Shown here: positions 31,622-39,008 of the stretch, in pieces | Position numbering within the stretch: the first letter of the stretch is position 1 | Layout: each line of letters begins with the position of its first letter | Source of the DNA: Streptomyces sp. HNM0575 | GTDB taxonomy: Bacteria > Actinomycetota > Actinomycetes > Streptomycetales > Streptomycetaceae | DNA: 60,958 nucleotides | Direction of reading: 5' to 3' | NCBI RefSeq assembly: GCF_012726265.1 | Contig: NZ_JAASAG010000020.1 | Location: 1-60,958, forward strand | The notes under the pieces: generated by a model | Told to the model about the DNA's origin: nothing | Databases searched by the model: none | What the model saw: the letters and a program-made list of their open reading frames with translations, nothing else | Translations under genes and position numbers: made by a program

Positions 31622-31873
31622 TCAGCGCACCGCCCGGAGTATCCCGCATCCCACCGTGATCGTCAGCCCGGACATGGCCAGTACGTCACTGCCAACGCCC
31701 GCCCCCAGCACCGTCAGGGCCACTCCGAGCAGGGCGATCACCACGGGGCCCGCATTGCGAAGAGCGACCGACCGCTTCAGCCGCGACATGCGGTACGCGA
31801 GCAACGGCTCTTCAGCGGTCAGGAACGCTTCGATCCGGGCCAGGTCGTTGCGTTCGTCGTCGGACAGGGCCAT
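31622..31873 (-). CDS. DUF3040 family small membrane protein, 83 aa
   Basis: MALSDDERNDLARIEAFLTAEEPLLA is the typical DUF3040 opening (MPLSEhEqrxLxxIEraLxxEDP), followed by a basic stretch and two membrane helices (AGPVVIALLGVALTVLGAG and DVLAMSGLTITVGCGILRAV). The ATG lacks a clear ribosome site of its own; it starts eight bases after the stop of the riboswitch-gated leader ORF at 31882-31995, so coupling is likely. Function unknown. Its placement behind a fluoride riboswitch is a useful lead. Confidence 0.8.
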   Translation of the reverse strand: MALSDDERNDLARIEAFLTAEEPLLAYRMSRLKRSVALRNAGPVVIALLGVALTVLGAGVGSDVLAMSGLTITVGCGILRAVR

Positions 31874-31881
31874 GGCAGCGG

Positions 31882-31995
31882 TCACACGGCCCGGGCGCGC
31901 AGCGCAAGCCGCCGCCGAGGACACCGCTGGGGACGGGCAGGCAGATCGGATGGAAGCGACGGTTCGCCGTTCGCAGCGAGGGACCGGACATGCAT
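31882..31995 (-). CDS. Riboswitch-gated 37-aa leader ORF before the DUF3040 gene
   Basis: ATG 31995 follows GGTAGGAG, the site masked by the R6 hairpin. The 37-residue product (MHVRSLAANGEPSLPSDL, then an Arg-rich end) resembles nothing known. The TGA at 31882-31884 is eight bases before the DUF3040 ATG. The likely role is translational coupling. Confidence 0.5.
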   Translation of the reverse strand: MHVRSLAANGEPSLPSDLPARPQRCPRRRLALRARAV

Positions 31996-32070
31996 ATACG
32001 TCTCCTACCTGTCGAGGTAGGGACCATTGGCAGCCGTACGGCCGCAGTTGTCGGCGAGTCCCTCCGCCGC
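31996..32070 (-). promoter_or_regulatory. Fluoride riboswitch R6, upstream of the DUF3040 gene
   Basis: On the minus strand: GGCGGAGGGACTCGCC, CAACTGC, stem GCGGCCGTACGGCTGC and GCCAATGGTCCCTACC (32016-32070). The 3' end AGGTAGG/CCTACCT pairing places the GGTAGGAG ribosome site of ATG 31995 in a short hairpin (CCTACCT-CGAC-AGGTAGG), the same expression-platform logic as R3 and R5. Confidence 0.88.
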
Positions 32071-32156
32071 TGATCGGAAGCCATCGTAGGGAGTCCGCGG
32101 TGCCGCGTCGACATCGCGCGCATCGCGTGACGTGGTCGGGGCACCGGTCGGCGCCG

Positions 32157-32702
32157 TCACGCGATGTGCAGCTGGATCCCGATCCACGTGATGGCGACTC
32201 CGCCGAGACCCATGGCGAGGACCCACCGTCCGGTACTCCCCGCAAGGATGCGTGCGAGCACCGCACCGAGCGCCATCAGGGCCGCGACGACCACCACGAT
32301 CACACCCCAGGCGGGGCCCGGGATGAGTGCGCCGACCATGAGCGGGAGCGCCGCGGCGAGGAAGCCCGAGGTGGAGGCGACCAGGGATGCCGTCAGGGCG
32401 CGGTAGCGTGCGAGCCGACCGAGCCGAGTGGTGGCCAGCTGTCCGCGACGGGTGAGGTTCAGCTGCTCGGAGGCGCGGGTCAACTCGGCCCGCCGTTCGG
32501 CATAGTCGGCGACGAACACCGTGAAGGCGCTCGTCACCAGTGCGACGCAACCCACCCGTACCGACAGGAAGAGATCGACGCCGGCGCCGCTGCTCGTCAA
32601 CGAGTCGGCGGAGAGCGTCAGCGCGGTCAGCAAGCCGTCGGTCAGACCCAGCACCAGCGGGAGGCGGGTTCGCACCGCCCACCGGCGCAGAGCATCGTTC
32701 AT
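32157..32702 (-). CDS. VIT1/CCC1-like membrane protein, 181 aa
   Basis: Five or so hydrophobic helices; the first carries LVLGLTDGLLTALTLSAD, like the GxxDGxxT motif of the vacuolar iron transporter family, followed by a helix and the charged cytoplasmic stretch ADYAERRAELTRASEQL. The ATG at 32702 overlaps the stop of the DUF211 gene (ATGA). The pairing of DUF211 with a COG1814-type membrane protein is common in actinobacteria and archaea. Transport substrate is unknown. The stop is 87 bases upstream of riboswitch R6. Confidence 0.75.
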   Translation of the reverse strand: MNDALRRWAVRTRLPLVLGLTDGLLTALTLSADSLTSSGAGVDLFLSVRVGCVALVTSAFTVFVADYAERRAELTRASEQLNLTRRGQLATTRLGRLARYRALTASLVASTSGFLAAALPLMVGALIPGPAWGVIVVVVAALMALGAVLARILAGSTGRWVLAMGLGGVAITWIGIQLHIA

Positions 32703-32983
32703 CGCGACCGGCTGCTGTGCTCGAGCATGTACGCGCCGGCCACCACCTGGTCCACGCTGTGCAGCACGGCACCGGTTCGCTGGATGGCGTCGACCACGGC
32801 AGCCACGTCGATGTCCTGGCCTTCGACGGTGACGTCGGTGCCGACGGTCTCGATGTCGATCTCGGTGACGGAGATGTTCACCGCCTCCACGCCGCTGGTG
32901 CTCTCGATCGCGCGGGCGAGGTCCACCAACTCGGGCTCGTTGACGGTCTTGTCCACGTCGAGTACCAGCCTGCGGATCGGCAT
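32699..32983 (-). CDS. DUF211 family protein, 94 aa
   Basis: MPIRRLVLDVDKTVNEPELV and the highly conserved VNISVTEIDIETVGTDVTVEG identify DUF211 (PF02680), a small ferredoxin-fold protein of unknown role. Its stop overlaps the start of the VIT-like gene, so the two are coupled. About 215 bases separate it from the GH2 gene stop; that gap shows no clear gene. Confidence 0.9.
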   Translation of the reverse strand: MPIRRLVLDVDKTVNEPELVDLARAIESTSGVEAVNISVTEIDIETVGTDVTVEGQDIDVAAVVDAIQRTGAVLHSVDQVVAGAYMLEHSSRSR

Positions 32984-33199
32984 GTCGTGCTCCTCGCTCC
33001 GGCAACGCTCAGCGTCCAGATCGTCTCCTGGGCACTACCGCCGAAGATAGCGAAGCGGAATGGCACTCACCCGGCATCGGGCGGTGCGTCGCGGACTCCG
33101 CCCGACCCGGGTCCGGCCGGGTCTGGCGGGGTCGGGCCGGGCCGTTGTGCCCGTGCGGACGGAAGAGGTGGGCGCACGCTCCTCGGCCGAAGCGGAAGC

Positions 33200-36100
33200 T
33201 CACCGATCCGCAGCCGCCAGGCGCACGATGCGGAGGAACCCGTCGGGCTCGTGCGGGTGGGAGCTGGTCATCTCGAGCCTGATGCGGGTGGTCCGCACCG
33301 GGTCGAAGCCGATGCGGGTGGGCTCGCCCGAACCGGATCCCCAGGTGATGTGCGGGTGGTCCACGGGCACGTACTCCTCGCCGTTCCAGTAGCTCACCGC
33401 CACTGCCTTCGGCAGCGCGTGCGCGTCGTCCGCGGTGAACGACACTTCGACAGCCCTGATCCGGCGGCGGTCCGGCCACGCCAGCGACACCCAGTCCCGG
33501 GCGTGCGCGGCGCTGATCTCCGGCAACAGGGCCGTCGCTGCCATGCGGTACTGGTTGGACCAGCCGGTGGCCGGGTCGTCGTCGAGCATGGCCGCGGGCA
33601 GGGTGTCGGGTGCCCCGGAGAAGCTCGCGTCGGCGTGCGGTCCGCCGGACGCGGTGCCGGCGGCGGAACGGGCACCGGAAGCACGGGCCGGAGCCGGGCC
33701 GTCAGCACGGTCCTCCTGCGCCCGGCCATGGCCGCCGGTGGTCCGGATGCGCGCCGAGTCGGGACGCAGCCGTGCCGACCGGGCGGTGACGGTGATGGGG
33801 CCGGAGCCCCGCCCGGCCTGCACGATCGCGAGGGCCTTGCCGTGGAAGGCGTCCCGGTCGGCGGACTGGTAGTTCTCCGCGCTCTCCTGCTGCCCGTTGT
33901 CCGCGCCGAGGAGTCGCGCGCCGTTCGGGCCGGTCACCGTGAAGCTCAAGGCGTCGTCCGCACTGGGCACCAACACGCCTCGCGCGTCGGTGACTTCGGC
34001 GGTGACGAAGACCAGGGACCGCCCGTCCGCGGTGACTTCCTCACGGTGCGGGGTGAGCCGGACCGCGGCGGGCTCGCCAGCCGTGCGGAGCACGTCGCGG
34101 GCGACCTCGGCGCCTTCACGCCGGGCGACCGCGACGAGCTTGCCCGGCGCGAAAGGCACCTTCCAGGTCAGATGCAGCCTGCCCGCGCTTCCGTTCGGGC
34201 TGGTGTAACTGCCGGGGTACGGGCCGGAGGTGACCGTCTTGTCGTCGTGCGTCGCCTCGGTCGTCTCCAGGTAGGCGCGGCCGTACTCGGTGGTCTTGCG
34301 GTCGAAGGCGCGGACGCCCAACGAGCGGCCGTTGAGGAAGAGTTCGACGGTGTCGGCGTTGCTGTAAGCCCACACCGTGACCTCTTCCTTCGGACGGTGG
34401 CCCGTCCAGTCCATCGGCACCAGGTGGACCATCGCCTCCTCGCTCCACCGGCTGCGGAAGAGGAAGAACTGGTCCTTGGCGAAGCCCGCGGTGTCGACCG
34501 CCCCGAAGAAGGACGACTTGACGGGGAAGACGTCGTCGTACGGTGTGGGCTCCCCCAGGTAGTCGATGCCCGACCACAGGAACTGACCGGCGAAGAACTC
34601 CCGGTCACGGTCCTTCTTGAGGCCGTACTCGCCGCTCATCGTCCAGCTCTCGAGGTTGTTGTCGTAGGACGAGGCGCCGCGGCTCCCCGGGGTGTGGTTC
34701 TCGCCGGTGTTGAGCTGGTCCGGGTTGTCGTACACGCCACGCGAGGAGGTGCAGGAGGACGACTCGGACTCGAAGAGGAAGGTGCCGGGATACTTCGCGT
34801 GCAGGGCGTCGACCGAGGCCGCCGTGTTGTAGTTCAGGCCGACGCCGTCGAGCATCCGCAGGATCCGGTCCTGCGGTGAGCCGTCCTCGGGGACCGTTCG
34901 GTACTTGTCGGAGCCCAGCACGACCGGACGGGAGGCGTCGACGGACCGGACGGCGGCGACGAGCCGCTCGGCGATGGGCACGCCGGCCTCGCTGGTGCTG
35001 TCCGGGATCTCGTTGCCGATGGACCACATCACCACGGCGGGCGAGTTCTTCGCGGCGTGCACCATCTCCTTCACGTCGGCGTCGCTGTGCTCGTCGAAGA
35101 AACGGCCGTAGTCGTAAGGGTTCTTCGGCGTGCGCCAGCAGTCGAACGCCTCGACCATCATCACGATGCCCAACTCGTCGCACAGGTCGACCAGTTGCGG
35201 TGCCGGCGGGTTGTGCGAGGTGCGCAGCGCGTTGACGCCCATCGTCCGCATCGTCGTCAACTGCCGTTCGGCGGCGTCTCGGTGGAAGGCGGAGCCGAGC
35301 GCACCCAGGTCGTGGTGCAGGTTGACGCCCTTCAGCTTCGTCCGCCGATCGTTCAGGCTGAATCCGTGTGCCGGGTCGAAGGCGAACCAGCGCAGGCCGA
35401 AGCGGGTCGTGGTCTCGTCGACGGTCTTGCCCGCGGCGGTGATCCTGGTGACGGCGGTGTAGAGGTGCGGCGTGGCCGTGGACCACAGCCGGGGGCCGTC
35501 CAGCCGCAGTTCCACCCGGGTGGAGCGCGGCTCGCCGTCCAGATCGGCCGGCGCGGCGGCCCGCGCCACCTCCCTGCCGTCCCCGTCCTTCACGACGACC
35601 GACACCTCGGCGCGTACGGAACGGCCGGACTCGCTGACCGCGGTGGCGTCCACACGTACGTCGGCGTGGCCCGCCGCGTGGGCTTCGGCGAGCTTCGGGG
35701 TGGTCACGGTGACGCCGTGACGGGTGAGGTGCACCGGATCGGTCACGACGAGGCGGACGTCACGGTAGATGCCACTGCCCGAGTACCAGCGGCTGCTCGG
35801 CATCTGGTTGCGCACCTTCACGGAGAGGGTGTTCGGTGTCGTGCCGTCAGTGTGGGCCAGTTCCGTCAGGTCCACCGCGAAGCCTGTGTAGCCGTACGGA
35901 TGAGCGGCCACGAGGCGGCCGTTGAAGTGGACGTGGGCGTCCATGTAGACGCCGTCGAACTCGACCGACAGGCGCTTGCCGGCCATGGCGGGCGCGAGCG
36001 TGAAGGTCTTCGCGTACCAGCCGAGTCCGCCCGGCAGATAGGCGGTTCCCGCGGTGGTGTGGTCGCTCTTGCGGGGGTCGAGGCCGATGCTCCAGTCATG

Positions 36101-36349
36101 CGGCAGGTCGACGTCATGCCATGCGGGGTCGTCGCCGCCCGGCTGCCCGGCGTCCGCCCCGGTGGTGTTGACCAGCGCGAAACGCCATCCGTCACGGAGG
36201 TCCACCGTGCGTCCGGAGGCCGGCGTGATCTGCGGGGCCTCCGGGGCGGCCGCAGCAGCCGATGCGATCCCGGTCCCTGACGTCGCGAGCATCCCGCCGG
36301 CTGTGAGTCCGGCACCCCCCAGGACCGCCCCTCGTCGCGAGATCGCCAT
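33200..36349 (-). CDS. Secreted glycoside hydrolase family 2 (beta-galactosidase-like), 1049 aa
   Basis: A twin-arginine-type signal (ISRRGAVLGGAGLTAGGML) follows ATG 36349, which has GGCAGGAG upstream. Then come the GH2 sugar-binding domain (about 60-220), an Ig-like domain, and the TIM barrel with the acid/base Glu in MWSIGNEIPD (about 446) and the nucleophile Glu in FLFESESS (about 526). After this are Ig-like domains of the DUF4982/Big type, and a C-terminal discoidin-like carbohydrate-binding domain (DTLPAAMLDDDPATGWSN). The enzyme releases terminal beta-linked sugars outside the cell. It stands alone; the membrane-bound SARP gene follows upstream on the same strand. Confidence 0.92.
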   Translation of the reverse strand: MAISRRGAVLGGAGLTAGGMLATSGTGIASAAAAAPEAPQITPASGRTVDLRDGWRFALVNTTGADAGQPGGDDPAWHDVDLPHDWSIGLDPRKSDHTTAGTAYLPGGLGWYAKTFTLAPAMAGKRLSVEFDGVYMDAHVHFNGRLVAAHPYGYTGFAVDLTELAHTDGTTPNTLSVKVRNQMPSSRWYSGSGIYRDVRLVVTDPVHLTRHGVTVTTPKLAEAHAAGHADVRVDATAVSESGRSVRAEVSVVVKDGDGREVARAAAPADLDGEPRSTRVELRLDGPRLWSTATPHLYTAVTRITAAGKTVDETTTRFGLRWFAFDPAHGFSLNDRRTKLKGVNLHHDLGALGSAFHRDAAERQLTTMRTMGVNALRTSHNPPAPQLVDLCDELGIVMMVEAFDCWRTPKNPYDYGRFFDEHSDADVKEMVHAAKNSPAVVMWSIGNEIPDSTSEAGVPIAERLVAAVRSVDASRPVVLGSDKYRTVPEDGSPQDRILRMLDGVGLNYNTAASVDALHAKYPGTFLFESESSSCTSSRGVYDNPDQLNTGENHTPGSRGASSYDNNLESWTMSGEYGLKKDRDREFFAGQFLWSGIDYLGEPTPYDDVFPVKSSFFGAVDTAGFAKDQFFLFRSRWSEEAMVHLVPMDWTGHRPKEEVTVWAYSNADTVELFLNGRSLGVRAFDRKTTEYGRAYLETTEATHDDKTVTSGPYPGSYTSPNGSAGRLHLTWKVPFAPGKLVAVARREGAEVARDVLRTAGEPAAVRLTPHREEVTADGRSLVFVTAEVTDARGVLVPSADDALSFTVTGPNGARLLGADNGQQESAENYQSADRDAFHGKALAIVQAGRGSGPITVTARSARLRPDSARIRTTGGHGRAQEDRADGPAPARASGARSAAGTASGGPHADASFSGAPDTLPAAMLDDDPATGWSNQYRMAATALLPEISAAHARDWVSLAWPDRRRIRAVEVSFTADDAHALPKAVAVSYWNGEEYVPVDHPHITWGSGSGEPTRIGFDPVRTTRIRLEMTSSHPHEPDGFLRIVRLAAADR

Positions 36350-36595
36350 CTCCTGCCTCCCCACTCGGAGTTCTCGCCTCACGGCCGGCGGCGCACGGCG
36401 CCCATCGGCGGAACACCCGGAGTGTGTGGGACTTGTAGAGCCCGGTCAACAGAAATCACCAGAACTCCTCAAGAACCAGCACCGGTTGGGGACCGACGGC
36501 CATGCCGGCCGGTGCCATGCGTACGGACCGGTGCGGAGTCCATCAAGGTCCATCGGGGGCCGTGGGGGGCCAGGAAGGCCCAACTCGCCTACTGC

Positions 36596-38785
36596 TCAGC
36601 CCCGTTCCCACAGACCCCGGTAGCGGATCACGGGCCTCTCCAGCCGAAGCCCGTACTCACACTGGGCACCCGTCGCCGTAAGAGTGATCGTCCCGGGATC
36701 CGAGGGAAGAGCGGCGCTGATGGCCGCCGACTCGCCGTCCCTCCTGCCCAGAACCCCCGACGCGATCTCCCTCTCCCCGTCGATGGTGATCGTCCATCCC
36801 ACGCCCGCGGTCTCGTCCGGACATCCGGAGCCCGGCGCTTCAGGCGCGGAGAACACAAGCCTCGCGGTGAACCGCCGGTCCATCACCATCACAGGCGACC
36901 GGGGAAAAGGGGCGAACGTGGCCCACAAGTCCCCAGAGGAGGTCAACGTGCCATGGGAGCGCACGCCGCGCCATACGTACGACGGCGCCGACGATCCCCC
37001 TCCCGGCGAGCCCTTGATCTCTTTGACCGGGAGACTCCCCACGTCATATTCGAGGCCTGCCCTGCGGCTTCCGTAAGAGACCAGCGACGACAGCACGAGC
37101 ACGAACGCCGTCACGGCTCCGAGACAGCCCGCGACCCACAGCCATCCGTCCCTGCCGGTCCTCGCGGCCTTCGCATCCCTCCGGCCGGCCGGGGGCTCCG
37201 CGTCGGAACCCCGTGCGCCATGTTCGCCTTCTCTCCCGGGTGAACCACCGTCCTGTGAAGGGGAGTTCACGGTGTCGGCGCGGCCGGCGCGGCCGGCGGC
37301 GTCCGTCCCGGCGGCGCCGTCGAGGAGTTCACCGCGAACAACGTCTTCCGGTCGCTGGCCGGCATCGCCCTCCTCCGCCGGCACCGTGAGATCGAGCTTT
37401 CCGCTCAGCTCGTCCAACTGGGCGGCCTGCTCTCTCAGCCGCTCCTCGGAGACCTCCAGGAGGTGGTCGACTTCGTACAGCGGAGCCAGACCGAGCTCCT
37501 CCGCCCCCGCGAACTGCCCGCGGTCCGTCTCTGCCGTCTCAGGCTCCGGCCGGCGGTCCGTCCCGCGATCACGCAGACGCTCCTCGACCAACCGCCGCGT
37601 CGCCAGCCGGACTTCCTCGGCCTTCTCACGCTCACGACGCGCCCGGACGAGCTGCTTCCTCGCCGTCACCAACCGGCCCCGGGACGCGGCCAGTTCCTCG
37701 GTCAGCCCGGGAGCGGCCGCACGTGACCGCTTCTCCGCTTCGAGCCGTGCCACCCGCTCCTGTAGCGAATTCACCAGTTCCAGCAGCCAGAAGACCAGTG
37801 CATAAGCGCCACGCGCCTCATCCCCCGCCTTGATCTGCAACCTGCGCGCGTCATCGAGCCGGATCGCCAGCTCTTCCGCCGTCTCCGCACGGCGCGGAGC
37901 CGGCACCTGCTCCTGCCGTACCCGGTCCTGTGTAGCGGCCACGGCGACACCGGCATCGTCACCGCCCAGGGCAGCGTCGCCGGCGAGGATCTGCCGGTGC
38001 CGCCGTCGCAGCTCCGGCCCCGGGTCGATGCCCAGCTCCTCGCCCAGCACCTTGCGCGCCGTGTCGTAGACCGCCAGCGCCTCGCCCTGCCGGCCGGCCC
38101 GGAACAGAGCCACCATCAACAGCGCGGCGCATCGCTCCCGCAAGGGGAACTCGGCGACCAGCCGCGTCAGTTCGGGCACCAGCCGCCCGTGGCGCCCCAA
38201 CTCCAGGTCGGCGTCGATCCGTTCTTCGAGCACGGCGGTCCGCAACTCCGCCAGCCGCTCGCGCTCCCCGTCCAGGACCACGCTGGAGACGCCTTCGAGC
38301 ACCGGGCCCGCCCACAGGGCCAGCGCTCCCTCCAACTCCCCTGCGGCGCCCCGGACATCGCCCCGCAACAGCGCCTCACGACCTCGGGCAACGCGACGCT
38401 CGAAGACGGTGAGATCGAGCCCGTCCGGTCCGACCCGGAGCACATAGCCGTCGCCCGACCACACCAGAACGCCCGACCGCGATCGCGCCGCCCGGCCCGG
38501 CTCCAGCACCCGCCGCAGTCCCGACACATACTTCTGCAACTGGTTCACCGCGTACGCGGGCGCGGGGTCGCCCCACACCGCCTGGATCAACCGCTCCCGC
38601 CCCACCGGCCGGTTCGCATGCAGCAACAGCACGGCCAGCACCGCACGTTGCCGCGCGGGCCCCACATCCAGCGGCTCCTCTCCCCGCCAGGCCCGTACGG
38701 GGCCGAACACCGCAAACCGCAGCAGCCCTAACCGCCCCTCCGCGTCCTCCGCGCCCGCGTCCGCCAACCCCGTCACCCTCCGCAT
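36596..38785 (-). CDS. Membrane-anchored SARP/BTAD regulator, 729 aa
   Basis: Residues about 20-110 are an OmpR-like winged helix of the SARP type (LRFAVFGPVRAWRGEEPLDV, then QRAVLAVLLLHANRPVGRERL), and about 115-265 the BTAD domain (ALYDTARKVLGEELGIDPGP region). A long charged coiled coil follows (about 290-470), then a disordered stretch. One membrane helix lies at about 546-569 (GWLWVAGCLGAVTAFVLVLS), with a 160-residue C-terminal domain outside the cell containing two Cys (GSGCPDE and GAQCEYG), like an NPCBM/F5-8 beta-sandwich. Ordinary SARPs are soluble, so this looks like a one-component transmembrane sensor. No NB-ARC or TPR region is present. Confidence 0.85.
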   Translation of the reverse strand: MRRVTGLADAGAEDAEGRLGLLRFAVFGPVRAWRGEEPLDVGPARQRAVLAVLLLHANRPVGRERLIQAVWGDPAPAYAVNQLQKYVSGLRRVLEPGRAARSRSGVLVWSGDGYVLRVGPDGLDLTVFERRVARGREALLRGDVRGAAGELEGALALWAGPVLEGVSSVVLDGERERLAELRTAVLEERIDADLELGRHGRLVPELTRLVAEFPLRERCAALLMVALFRAGRQGEALAVYDTARKVLGEELGIDPGPELRRRHRQILAGDAALGGDDAGVAVAATQDRVRQEQVPAPRRAETAEELAIRLDDARRLQIKAGDEARGAYALVFWLLELVNSLQERVARLEAEKRSRAAAPGLTEELAASRGRLVTARKQLVRARREREKAEEVRLATRRLVEERLRDRGTDRRPEPETAETDRGQFAGAEELGLAPLYEVDHLLEVSEERLREQAAQLDELSGKLDLTVPAEEGDAGQRPEDVVRGELLDGAAGTDAAGRAGRADTVNSPSQDGGSPGREGEHGARGSDAEPPAGRRDAKAARTGRDGWLWVAGCLGAVTAFVLVLSSLVSYGSRRAGLEYDVGSLPVKEIKGSPGGGSSAPSYVWRGVRSHGTLTSSGDLWATFAPFPRSPVMVMDRRFTARLVFSAPEAPGSGCPDETAGVGWTITIDGEREIASGVLGRRDGESAAISAALPSDPGTITLTATGAQCEYGLRLERPVIRYRGLWERG

Positions 38786-38872
38786 CGATCAGCCCCCACC
38801 GCACACGGGGAGAGGACCAGCATCGCCCATCGCACCCCGGTTCCTGTTCCCGATCCCGATCTCCGTCCGCCA

Positions 38873-38914
38873 GGGCGACGGGCGACCCGCGACCCGCGAC
38901 CGGCGACCGGCGAC
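38873..38914. repeat. Six 7-bp direct repeats in a divergent promoter region
   Basis: Six consecutive heptamers ending GCGAC (GGGCGAC twice, CCGCGAC twice, CGGCGAC twice) lie between the SARP gene start (38785) and the divergent oxidase start (39009). SARP regulators bind heptameric direct repeats, though usually with 11-bp spacing. Confidence 0.75.
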
Positions 38915-39008
38915 CGCGCGAGCAGGCAGCACGGGCCCGGGGACCTCCGCCACCCGGCGTTACCGTCGGAAGAGAGGCAGAGGGAAGGCGGAGGGAAGGG
39001 AGACCCGG

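Noticed and set aside
32984..33070. A seventh riboswitch upstream of DUF211
   Set aside because: A short GC hairpin and a GGCGG run are there, but the AACCGC junction and the GGUCCCUAC end of the fluoride motif are missing.
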